Part shown: one piece after another, positions 24,706-31,853 of the stretch
Layout: each line of letters opens with the position of its first letter
Position numbering within the stretch: the stretch's first letter is position 1
Assembly: GCF_001544295.1 (NCBI RefSeq)
Contig: NZ_BCQF01000024.1
Coordinates: 1-41,529 of the forward strand
Source of the DNA: Enterococcus pseudoavium NBRC 100491
GTDB lineage: Bacteria; Bacillota; Bacilli; Lactobacillales; Enterococcaceae
Length of the DNA: 41,529 bases
Reading direction: 5' to 3'
Notes under the pieces: generated by a model
What the model saw: only the letters and a program-made list of their open reading frames with translations
Database searches by the model: none
Told to the model about the DNA's origin: nothing
Translations under genes and position numbers: made by a program

Positions 24706-25682
24706 GGCTGTTCCCTCAGATAATAGATTTGTGATAAGCGAAAATTTAAATAGGACACTGAATAGTCTTGATAGTGTAAACCAATTACTTGCGCTTCGGT
24801 TAATCCCGCAAAATCAACTCGTTTAAAATGATCAAAAGGAAAAGCTTCATCTAATAAGGCCCATTCAATAAAATGATCATTGATTGTGCCCGGTTTTAAA
24901 TGACGTAACCTTAATATTTCTTCAATCGTCTTATCTGCTAAAAAGTATTCTCTGGTTTTTAGCATACTTTGATTAAGATTCTGCTGATCCAAAGGGGCTA
25001 ATAAGCGGCTTAACTCCCCCTCTTTTATTTGCGCCAAAAAAAGATCAATCGCACGCTGACGATACAGCTGGTCCCACGGCTCTACACGAAAGTTTTCCGG
25101 TAATAACTGAAACGTTGTTTTCCCCTGCTGATGATAGCCTGAGAATTGATTTGCCAAAAAATTGGCCACTTCAGTTGGCAGCTGACTGAAAATCTGGACT
25201 AGTTCTTCAGGAAAACGCTCCGTTAGTCCCGGATCAGAGTGAGCCAACCAAGTTTTTATCAACTGTAAATAATACGGCCGATTCTCGATTGGCAAATAAT
25301 TCTTTTCACTGAAAGATAGTTGACTCACTACTTGCACAGCGAAAAGTAACAATTGCCAAACCTCCTCACGCATGCGGCCGTAGCGTAAATTATTGATCCC
25401 TTGCAAATCAATCCTTTGACGCGCTAAATACTCAGCCCCTTGCGCGGTCAAGCAACCAAAGCCTTCTTCAATAACGATCAACTCTTTTTGAGCTAATTCT
25501 TGTATCGCTTTTTGAAAAACAGCCGCCGTTAAATCAGGCAAAGCACCCAAATAAGCTAGATTTTTATAGAAAAAACCATGCAACAAAACTGAACTTGTCC
25601 GTTTACCGGTCAATAAATGATGTAAGGTAGAGATTCTTAACTTGTAGCCCGTCTGAAATAACGTTAAAATAAAAAAAGTCAT
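24696..25682 (-). CDS. ypbB: YpbB-like helix-turn-helix domain protein
   Basis: 328 residues from ATG 25682, preceded by AGGAGC; a longer frame to 25793 would run into fer and is rejected. The N-terminus MTFFILTLFQTGYKLRISTLHHLLTG and the C-terminal LADKTIEEILRLRHLKPGTINDHFIEWAL, a helix-turn-helix of the type also attached to RecQ C-termini, are recognisable. The C-terminal HTH may help recQ, encoded next and overlapping, to find its substrate; this is inference from gene fusion patterns. The order fer, ypbB, recQ, ypbE is shared with Bacillus. Confidence 0.85.
   Translation of the reverse strand: MTFFILTLFQTGYKLRISTLHHLLTGKRTSSVLLHGFFYKNLAYLGALPDLTAAVFQKAIQELAQKELIVIEEGFGCLTAQGAEYLARQRIDLQGINNLRYGRMREEVWQLLLFAVQVVSQLSFSEKNYLPIENRPYYLQLIKTWLAHSDPGLTERFPEELVQIFSQLPTEVANFLANQFSGYHQQGKTTFQLLPENFRVEPWDQLYRQRAIDLFLAQIKEGELSRLLAPLDQQNLNQSMLKTREYFLADKTIEEILRLRHLKPGTINDHFIEWALLDEAFPFDHFKRVDFAGLTEAQVIGLHYQDYSVSYLNFRLSQIYYLREQPWN
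25642..25670 (+). promoter_or_regulatory. fer promoter inside the 5' end of ypbB
   Basis: -35 TTGTAG (25642-25647), 17-base spacer, -10 TAAAAT (25665-25670), inside the start of the divergent ypbB gene. The two start codons are only 29 bases apart. Confidence 0.5.
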
Positions 25683-25711
25683 AGTAAACGCTCCTGTGGA
25701 AGGTGAATAAA

Positions 25712-25924
25712 ATGAAATGCGAAATTGTCCCTGAGCGCTGTATCGCTTGCGGTTTATGCCAAACGATCGCGCCAGAAATTTTTGATTATACAAACGATGG
25801 CTTAGTACTTTTTGTAGGCGAGTCGGAAGCCACCCATGAATTTATCCCTGAACCACAGCAAGCTGCGGTCATTCAGGCTGCCAAACGCTGTCCTGCCCAC
25901 GCCATCTTATATCAGGATTCATAA
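25712..25924 (+). CDS. fer: Ferredoxin, single [4Fe-4S] cluster
   Basis: 70-residue electron carrier. Three cluster cysteines lie in CIACGLC near the N-terminus and the fourth in RCPAHAI near the C-terminus; the middle has APEIFDYTNDGLVLF, as in Bacillus ferredoxin. ATG 25712 follows GAAGGTG; a GTG three codons earlier overlaps that site. Redox partner is not evident from the window. Confidence 0.95.
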   Translation: MKCEIVPERCIACGLCQTIAPEIFDYTNDGLVLFVGESEATHEFIPEPQQAAVIQAAKRCPAHAILYQDS

Positions 25925-25940
25925 TAACATACATCAATTA

Positions 25941-25974
25941 AAAAAATCTCAGACGTTTTTGTCTGAGATTTTTT
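25941..25974. terminator. Bidirectional terminator fer/ribU
   Basis: 14-bp stem AAAAAATCTCAGAC/GTCTGAGATTTTTT with a 6-base loop; serves fer and ribU. Confidence 0.92.
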
Positions 25975-25985
25975 GCTTTAGTCAT

Positions 25986-26579
25986 TTATATCGAATGATG
26001 CTGTGAAGTCAGCGTCTTTTTCGACAACCATGGAAGCAATTTAGCATGTAGAACTAAAAAGACTACACTGACAATTGTTCCTTTAAGTAGATTGAATGGG
26101 ACGATTCCCACTAAAATGTAACGGCCTAAACCCATGCCTAACATTTGTCCAGCGGTCAGACCGAACGCCTTCAAGTAAAGCGGTGTAATGACAAAGTAAT
26201 TGGCGATACTCATAAAGAGCGTCATTGCTAAGATTCCTAAGCCCAAACCCATAATCCGTTTTGCTTGGGTCTTTTCTCTAAATAGCAGAAAAATCGGCAA
26301 CGTGTACAACGTTGAGGCAAAGAAACTGGCAACGTCACCAATCATATTATCAAAGGAAAAGCCAGTCATCGTTAAATGTAATAAGGAACGAATAAACGCA
26401 GTTGCAATCCCGGTCAGCGGACCAAAGATAAACATGTTAATCAAAACCGGAATATCACTAAAGTCTAACTTTAGGAAAGGAAACATCGGAACGATTGGAA
26501 AAGCAATAAATTGCAAAATCAATCCCATTGCTGCTGCCACTGCTACTGCTGTCATTTTTTGTAATCTTAAGTTCTTCAT
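25986..26579 (-). CDS. ribU: Riboflavin transporter RibU (ECF S-component)
   Basis: Membrane substrate-binding subunit that takes up riboflavin with a shared ECF energising module (not in this window). 197 residues, about six hydrophobic helices, with the N-terminal AVAAAMGLILQFIAFPIVP and LKLDFSDIPVLI typical of RibU. Preceded by an FMN riboswitch, which makes the assignment strong. GGAGG before ATG 26579. Confidence 0.95.
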   Translation of the reverse strand: MKNLRLQKMTAVAVAAAMGLILQFIAFPIVPMFPFLKLDFSDIPVLINMFIFGPLTGIATAFIRSLLHLTMTGFSFDNMIGDVASFFASTLYTLPIFLLFREKTQAKRIMGLGLGILAMTLFMSIANYFVITPLYLKAFGLTAGQMLGMGLGRYILVGIVPFNLLKGTIVSVVFLVLHAKLLPWLSKKTLTSQHHSI

Positions 26580-26636
26580 CTGAAATCCTCCATTTCGGAA
26601 TCATCTTCATCGAACTATTTGAGTAAACGAGTGCAA

Positions 26637-26672
26637 ACAAAAAACTCTATGCTTCAGAAAAAGCATAGAGTT
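26637..26672 (-). terminator. Riboswitch expression-platform terminator
   Basis: Perfect 12-bp stem AACTCTATGCTT/AAGCATAGAGTT, 6-base loop, then about six T on the minus strand, between the FMN aptamer and ribU. FMN binding should favour it and reduce ribU expression. Confidence 0.88.
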
Positions 26673-26700
26673 ACTTGAATACAGAATTACTCAAATAAGC

Positions 26701-26822
26701 TCTATCTTCTTTATCCAGACTGTACTGTCGGTATCGGAATTGCACCGATTCGGCTGCTTGCGCAGTTCGCGGACTATCACCGCCGGTCGGGATTTTCACC
26801 CTGCCCCTGAAGACGAACCTTA
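26701..26822 (-). ncRNA. FMN riboswitch (RFN element)
   Basis: Minus strand: CTTCAGGGGCAGGGTGAAAA, then CCCGACCGGCGGTGATAGTC and CGCGA, GGTGCAATTCCGATACCGAC, AGTACAGTCTGGAT: all conserved parts of the RFN aptamer in the right order. A terminator follows, then ribU. Coordinates are approximate at both ends. Confidence 0.97.
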
Positions 26823-26841
26823 ATTATTTTTTTGTACTCTT

Positions 26842-26870
26842 ACTATAGCAACTTTACTATCAAAATACAA
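26842..26870 (-). promoter_or_regulatory. ribU promoter
   Basis: Minus strand: -35 TTGTAT (26865-26870), 17-base spacer, -10 TATAGT (26842-26847) preceded by TGC. The start site falls just before the riboswitch. Confidence 0.7.
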
Positions 26871-26884
26871 GTAAATGATTTTAA

Positions 26885-27601
26885 TTATTTCGATTGGTTC
26901 AACAAACTATTGATCTCTTTTGTATTCAACCGACGAAATTCACCTGGACGTAACCCTTGTAAGGTCAAATCGCCATAACGTTCCCGTTTCAATTTTTGAA
27001 CTGGTAAACCAACTGCTGCCAGCATATTTTTGACTTGATGATTACGACCTTCGTGAATCGTCAGCTCAATGATACTCGTTCCAGCCTTTTTATCGGTGGA
27101 AAGAATCTCAAAACGGGCGGGTGCGGTTTTCTTCCCTTCAATCCTAATTCCTTTTGTTAAAGGTAGGAGCGTTCTCTTTTCTGCGAAACCTTTGACTTTT
27201 GCCACATAAACTTTATCAATTTGGTGCTTTGGATGAGCTAGACGTTGTGAAAAATCACCGTCATTGGTCAAAAGTAAAATACCAGATGTATCATAGTCCA
27301 AACGGCCAACTGGATAAATCCGTTCCGGTACTGCCGCAAAATAATCAGTCACAACTTTGCGAGACTTATCATCCGTAACCGCGGAGATTACTCCACGCGG
27401 TTTGTAAAATAAATAATAAACCGGTTCTTCTTGGTAAATCGGCACACCATCGACTTCAACGATATCTTTCTTCCCAACTTTGGTCCCTAGCTCTTTAACT
27501 ACTTCGCCATTGACTTTAACCCGACCACCAGTAATGTAGTCTTCGGCTTTACGACGAGATGCAATTCCTGCGTGGGCGATAACTTTTTGTAATCTCTCCA
27601 T
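26885..27601 (-). CDS. rluB: 23S rRNA pseudouridine synthase, RluB type
   Basis: Modifies uridine in 23S rRNA. 238 residues: N-terminal S4 RNA-binding domain (RLQKVIAHAGIASRRKAEDYI), then the synthase with the catalytic Asp in GRLDYDTSGILLLTNDG, and a C-terminal EGRNHQVKNMLAAVG. Its ATG overlaps the scpB stop by one base (TAATG). Last gene of the xerD-ribT-scpA-scpB-rluB operon. Confidence 0.95.
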   Translation of the reverse strand: MERLQKVIAHAGIASRRKAEDYITGGRVKVNGEVVKELGTKVGKKDIVEVDGVPIYQEEPVYYLFYKPRGVISAVTDDKSRKVVTDYFAAVPERIYPVGRLDYDTSGILLLTNDGDFSQRLAHPKHQIDKVYVAKVKGFAEKRTLLPLTKGIRIEGKKTAPARFEILSTDKKAGTSIIELTIHEGRNHQVKNMLAAVGLPVQKLKRERYGDLTLQGLRPGEFRRLNTKEINSLLNQSK

Positions 27602-28182
27602 TATTTTTCATCCTCTTCTTTAAAGCGGTCATAAAATAAATCCAAAGGTTCATCCTCATCCGCTAAATCTTCTTCCATTTGTTGAACATCTGGTAACTCT
27701 TTTATGTCCTTCAAGCCAAAATAATCCATGAAATACTCACTGGTTCCATATAAAATCGCGCGACCTGGTCCGTCTACGCGACCCTTTTCCTCAATCAGTT
27801 GTCGGGCAACTAACGTTTGAACTGCTCCACTTGACTGCACGCCCCGTAGTTCATCAATCTCCGAACGAGTCACAGGCTGTTTGTAAGCAATAATCGACAA
27901 TGCCTCCAATGCCGCTTGACTCAGACGATTAGCCATTGGCGAGCGAGCAAACTCTTTTAGTAACGGTGCAAATTCCTTTTTAGTCGTCAGTACAAAATGA
28001 TTGCCTACCTCTAAAATAGTCAATGCTACCGTCTCATCTTCTTCATACTTTTTTTTCAAATCAATGATATTTTGATAGATTTCTGACGTTGAACGTTTCA
28101 AAGTAAAAGCCAGCTCTTCCAGCCCAATTCCTTCTTCACCTACCACAAAAAGCATCGCTTCGATTTGACTTAACTCGTTCAT
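27601..28182 (-). CDS. scpB: Segregation and condensation protein B
   Basis: Partner of SMC and ScpA in chromosome condensation. 193 residues with two winged-helix domains; the conserved LSIIAYKQPVTRSEIDELRGV is visible near the middle. Acidic tail. Starts in overlap (ATGA) with the scpA stop. Confidence 0.95.
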   Translation of the reverse strand: MNELSQIEAMLFVVGEEGIGLEELAFTLKRSTSEIYQNIIDLKKKYEEDETVALTILEVGNHFVLTTKKEFAPLLKEFARSPMANRLSQAALEALSIIAYKQPVTRSEIDELRGVQSSGAVQTLVARQLIEEKGRVDGPGRAILYGTSEYFMDYFGLKDIKELPDVQQMEEDLADEDEPLDLFYDRFKEEDEK

Positions 28183-28925
28183 TGATTGGCTCCTTTAAAA
28201 ATCAAGATTGGCGCATAGGTTTCTGCTTGTGTCGCCACTGCCTGCCCTTTTTTCATTAATTCCAACAGCGCCATGAAAGTAGTAATCAGCTCATCTTTCG
28301 TATACTCTACAAAAAAGGCCTCTAATGGCAGACCATCCTCCTTAGACAATTGGGCTAAACGCTGACCAATCTCATTGACTTTTTGTTCAACTGTGATTGC
28401 TTCAGATAAAACGGTCGTTTTCAGCGGCTGACTTTTCTTCTTTCGTTGCAAGACATCGTGTAGCGCCAAAAAAAGATCAATCGTATTCAACTGATTTTTC
28501 GGCAGCGGTAGGATTTCGTCTTCAAATTCTGAGAGATCCATCGGTGTCTTAGTATAAAATAAACTTCTTTCCTGTTCCTTCTCTGATAGGACAGTTGCTG
28601 CATATTTATATTTGCGATATTCTAACAACTGCTGAACCAACGCTTCCCGCGGATCCTCGCCTTCTTCATCCGCATAGTCAAAGGTCACTTCTGGTTTAGG
28701 TAAAAGTAGCTGACTTTTTATTGACATCAACGTTGCCGCCATGACAAGATATTCACCCGCCAACTCCAATTCCAAAGTCTTCATTGTATGGATAAAATTC
28801 ATATATTGTTCAGTCACTTCCGCAATCGGAATATCATAAATATCAATTTCAAGCTGTTGGATCAAATGCAGTAGCAGATCTAGCGGCCCTTCAAAAACAT
28901 CTAATTTTAAATTAATGGTTTCCAT
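28179..28925 (-). CDS. scpA: Segregation and condensation protein A
   Basis: Kleisin that links the SMC heads. 248 residues: the N-terminal SMC-binding motif FEGPLDLLLHLIQQLEIDIYDI and a winged C-terminus ending FVEYTKDELITTFMALLELMK. It follows ribT by 7 bases. Confidence 0.95.
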   Translation of the reverse strand: METINLKLDVFEGPLDLLLHLIQQLEIDIYDIPIAEVTEQYMNFIHTMKTLELELAGEYLVMAATLMSIKSQLLLPKPEVTFDYADEEGEDPREALVQQLLEYRKYKYAATVLSEKEQERSLFYTKTPMDLSEFEDEILPLPKNQLNTIDLFLALHDVLQRKKKSQPLKTTVLSEAITVEQKVNEIGQRLAQLSKEDGLPLEAFFVEYTKDELITTFMALLELMKKGQAVATQAETYAPILIFKGANQ

Positions 28926-28932
28926 CTTACTT

Positions 28933-29292
28933 TTACTTACGCTCCTGCCATTTTGCTAAAAAAGGTGAAGTCGCTGGTGTACCGATGATTTTCCGTTCGG
29001 GATAGACTTCTTGCAACTCATTCATCATCATAATACTGACTCCTTCGCCACGATAAGAAGGATTTAAACTGATATCATGCAAAACGATCTCTTGATCATC
29101 TAATTCGCTGATACCGATGACTCCCTGAACGTTTTCAGAGTCCTTATCGTAGTAGCAAAAAAGCTGATAGCGATCATCTGCTTCATATGTATCAATTTCC
29201 TTTAAAAGATGTCGTTGGTCTTTCAAATTATCATGAAAGCTTAACAGCCCCATCGCGATTTTTCGTTGATTCGTTCGATATTGAGTAAGCAT
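28933..29292 (-). CDS. ribT: RibT-like GNAT domain protein
   Basis: 119-residue acetyltransferase-like protein. The acetyl-CoA loop is visible in LNPSYRGEGVSIMMMNEL. The gene occupies the position of RibT next to scpA, seen in Bacillus and relatives; the substrate is unknown, and the link to riboflavin is by neighbourhood in other genomes only. It follows xerD by 13 bases. Confidence 0.78.
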   Translation of the reverse strand: MLTQYRTNQRKIAMGLLSFHDNLKDQRHLLKEIDTYEADDRYQLFCYYDKDSENVQGVIGISELDDQEIVLHDISLNPSYRGEGVSIMMMNELQEVYPERKIIGTPATSPFLAKWQERK

Positions 29293-29305
29293 TTTCTTTC
29301 CTCCT

Positions 29306-30196
29306 TCAAGCCCGTGGGAAAAATTCTTTATAGACTTCTGTCATACGCCGTTTGGTAATGTGGGTATAAATCTGGGTTGTCGAGATATCCGCGTGACCTA
29401 ACAGCTCTTGAACCGTCCGCAAATCAGCCCCATTTTCCAATAGATGCGTGGCAAAACTATGGCGTAAAGTATGCGGCGTCACATCTTTAGTGATCTCTGC
29501 TTTGATGACATACTGCTTCAGATTTTTCCAGATTCCTTGGCGGCTCAGTCCGTGACCATGGTTGTTTACAAAGAGAAATGTTTCATTAGGAGTCTTTTTA
29601 GTTAGTAAAGGACGAACTTCTGATAAATAACGCTCCAGCCAATGAATCGCATAATCCCCCAAGGGAACGATTCGCTCTTTGTCGCCTTTCCCAACAGTCT
29701 GTAAAAGACCCATCTCTAAATGAATATCCCCAAGTTTCAAGCCAATCAACTCACTGACCCGCAGCCCCGTTGCATACATCACCTCAAGAATCGCACGATC
29801 TCGAATTCCTAGATCGGTCGTCGTATCAGGAGTGGCAATTAGCCGTTCAACTTCAGCTAGCGAAAGGGTCTGAGGAAGTTTTTGCGCTTTTTTCGGGCTG
29901 TCAATATGCTGCATCGGGTCATGATCCGTATAACGCTCTTGACGCAAAAATTGATGAAAGCGACGAAGACTGGAAATCATTCGCGTGATTGTAGTAGAGG
30001 CCTTCCCAGCTTCAGTCAATTGGGCTAAGAAAGCCACCACGGTATAGCGATCCACGGCTTGCCATTCGCTAATTCCCTGCTCTTGCAAAAATGACAAGTA
30101 TTGCTGCAAGTCCCTTTGATAACTAGTCCGCGTATTTTCCGAAAGTCCACGTTCAACTGATAAATAATGCAGATATTCTGTTATTTGTTCATCCAT
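29306..30196 (-). CDS. xerD: Tyrosine recombinase XerD
   Basis: Resolves chromosome dimers at dif. 296 residues with an N-terminal SAM-like core-binding domain and a full catalytic set: Arg146, Lys170, His242, Arg245, His268 and Tyr277. A chromosomal housekeeping recombinase and not a phage integrase, judging by its length, position next to fur, and XerD-type ending. First gene of its operon; ATG 30196. Confidence 0.95.
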   Translation of the reverse strand: MDEQITEYLHYLSVERGLSENTRTSYQRDLQQYLSFLQEQGISEWQAVDRYTVVAFLAQLTEAGKASTTITRMISSLRRFHQFLRQERYTDHDPMQHIDSPKKAQKLPQTLSLAEVERLIATPDTTTDLGIRDRAILEVMYATGLRVSELIGLKLGDIHLEMGLLQTVGKGDKERIVPLGDYAIHWLERYLSEVRPLLTKKTPNETFLFVNNHGHGLSRQGIWKNLKQYVIKAEITKDVTPHTLRHSFATHLLENGADLRTVQELLGHADISTTQIYTHITKRRMTEVYKEFFPRA

Positions 30197-30224
30197 TTTT
30201 TCACCACTTTCGCTTTATCATAAC

Positions 30225-30266
30225 AAAAAGTCCCTTGAAATGATAGCACGTATCTTTACAAGGGAC
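30225..30266 (-). terminator. fur terminator
   Basis: Stem GTCCCTTG/CAAGGGAC with an inner AAA...TTT continuation, then TTTTTG on the minus strand. Confidence 0.78.
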
Positions 30267-30309
30267 GTTATAATTTCATTATAACTTAATTCATTTTTAG
30301 CTTGTAACT

Positions 30310-30765
30310 TTATGCTTCTTTTTTTGCTTGACAAGTTTGACAAATTCCATGAAAGGTCAAGCGATGATCCTTCACTAAAAAATGATAGCGAGATTCTACC
30401 ACGCGTTCAACTTCTCCTAAAAGATCTTCTTCAATCTCTTCAATATTGCCGCATTCAAGACAAAGTAAATGATGGTGAAAATGCTCTGCCCCCTCTTTTC
30501 GAAGATCATAGCGAGCCAACCCGTCATCAAAACTAATTTTGTTAACGATGTGCAACTCAGTCAAAATTTCCAAGGTCCGGTAGACAGTTGCTAAACCAAT
30601 TTCTGGACTTTTTTTCTTAACTAGAAAGTATATTTCTTCAGCGGACAAATGATCCTTTTCATTTTCCAACAAAACGAGAACCGTTGCTTCACGCTGAGGA
30701 GTTAATTTGAAGCCAGAATCATGAAGTTGTTTTTTGGTTTTTTGTAAGGCTAGGATTGCGTTCAA
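30310..30765 (-). CDS. fur: Fur family metal-responsive repressor
   Basis: 151 residues. N-terminal winged helix (LTPQREATVLVLLEN, ATVYRTLEIL), the histidine-rich AEHFHHHLLCLECG, and a structural zinc site from Cys102, Cys105, Cys142 and Cys145. The position beside xerD matches B. subtilis fur and argues for Fur over PerR or Zur, though the sequence alone cannot fully separate them. The promoter has two PerR-like boxes. GGGAGGG lies before the start. Monocistronic. Confidence 0.88.
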   Translation of the reverse strand: MNAILALQKTKKQLHDSGFKLTPQREATVLVLLENEKDHLSAEEIYFLVKKKSPEIGLATVYRTLEILTELHIVNKISFDDGLARYDLRKEGAEHFHHHLLCLECGNIEEIEEDLLGEVERVVESRYHFLVKDHRLTFHGICQTCQAKKEA

Positions 30766-30786
30766 AGAAACCCTCCCTTTTCTATT

Positions 30787-30866
30787 TTAGAATTATTATA
30801 AACAACAGGATAGAAAACCGCTGTTTTTCTTAGAATTATTATAGTTTATCCACTATATTTATGCAA
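30787..30866 (-). promoter_or_regulatory. fur promoter with two PerR-like boxes
   Basis: Minus strand: -35 TTGCAT (30861-30866), 17-base spacer, -10 TATAAT (30838-30843). The -10 lies inside TTATAATAATTCTAA-like sequence at 30830-30844, and a second copy at 30787-30801 matches the PerR consensus TTATAATNATTATAA at 14 of 15 positions. Copies are 43 bp apart. In B. subtilis fur is under PerR control. Confidence 0.7.
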
Positions 30867-30878
30867 GAACATTCTCAA

Positions 30879-31736
30879 TTAGCTTTTTAAACGAATCTGT
30901 CCTTCTGATTGCTCAATCAATTTTTCTTTTAACAAATGACCGATTGCCCGTTTAAACTGACCTTTACTGATTCCAAAAGCTTCTTTAATTTCTTCAGGAG
31001 CCGATTTATCCCAATATGGCAGACTATGTTCAGAATTGCGTTGCAATAACGTCAAAATCATCGCCGCATCATCATTGATCATTTCATAACTGCGGGGTTT
31101 CAATGACATATTCAAGACCCCATCAGGACGAACACCAATTACTCGCGCCTCTACAACTTCACCTAAACGCGGTTCTTGATAGCGTTCATCCGGATGGACA
31201 AAACCTAGATAGAAATCTTCTGTCAGCAAGTACGAACCCACGACTTTTAAACGATAGATTGTTCCTTTTTTATTTTCATTTTGCATTTCAGCATTCCCGG
31301 CACGACTCAGTGAGTGGAAAATCGCTTCATCTGCTAAAACGCCCCACATCCGATCCTTGTCATCGACCCGCAGACTAATCATTAAACGATCACCTTTTTT
31401 AGGCCATAGCTCCTTCATCGTTGGCATTTCGTCCAGCGAAACAACTAAATCTTTATCCGGTAGACCGATATTTACAAATACACCTAAATCACGGCGAACA
31501 TCCGTTACCTCACCAAAGGCATAATGACCGATTCGAACTTGCGGGATAGTAGTTGTGAACATGGCAGCTTTCTTTTGATTCACATAGGCAAAACCTTCGA
31601 TAGATTCCCCGATTTCATGCGGTTCTGCTGCATCTTTAAGTAACTGAAAAGTTACTCCATTCTTTTGGACTAAATACATCGTATCATTTTCATCAATGAT
31701 TAATCCGGTAAATACTTGACCTAATAATTCATTCAT
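30879..31736 (-). CDS. cvfB: CvfB-type S1 RNA-binding protein (YitL)
   Basis: 285 residues from ATG 31736, seven bases after AGGAGA; a longer frame to 31754 includes this site and is excluded. Three S1-like folds and a winged-helix C-terminus (FGISKGQFKRAIGHLLKEKLIE). The S. aureus relative CvfB affects virulence gene expression through RNA binding. Single gene, between the MapZ-like gene and fur. Confidence 0.92.
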   Translation of the reverse strand: MNELLGQVFTGLIIDENDTMYLVQKNGVTFQLLKDAAEPHEIGESIEGFAYVNQKKAAMFTTTIPQVRIGHYAFGEVTDVRRDLGVFVNIGLPDKDLVVSLDEMPTMKELWPKKGDRLMISLRVDDKDRMWGVLADEAIFHSLSRAGNAEMQNENKKGTIYRLKVVGSYLLTEDFYLGFVHPDERYQEPRLGEVVEARVIGVRPDGVLNMSLKPRSYEMINDDAAMILTLLQRNSEHSLPYWDKSAPEEIKEAFGISKGQFKRAIGHLLKEKLIEQSEGQIRLKS

Positions 31737-31817
31737 TCCATTTTCTCCTAACACATCATAATAAAGACATTAAACATATCTTTGGGTTGAGCTTAATCTA
31801 AAAAACAAGCAGTAAAG

Positions 31818-31842
31818 CTGGGAAGATATTCCTCCCCAGCCC
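31818..31842 (-). terminator. Terminator of the MapZ-like gene
   Basis: GCTGGG...CCCAGC stem with further A/T pairs inside, after the stop; weak T tail on the minus strand. Confidence 0.6.
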
Positions 31843-31853
31843 TATTTTTTATT

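Noticed and set aside
29306-30196. XerD as a phage or transposon integrase
   Set aside because: The position beside fur and scpA and the length are those of the housekeeping XerD; no mobile element surrounds it.
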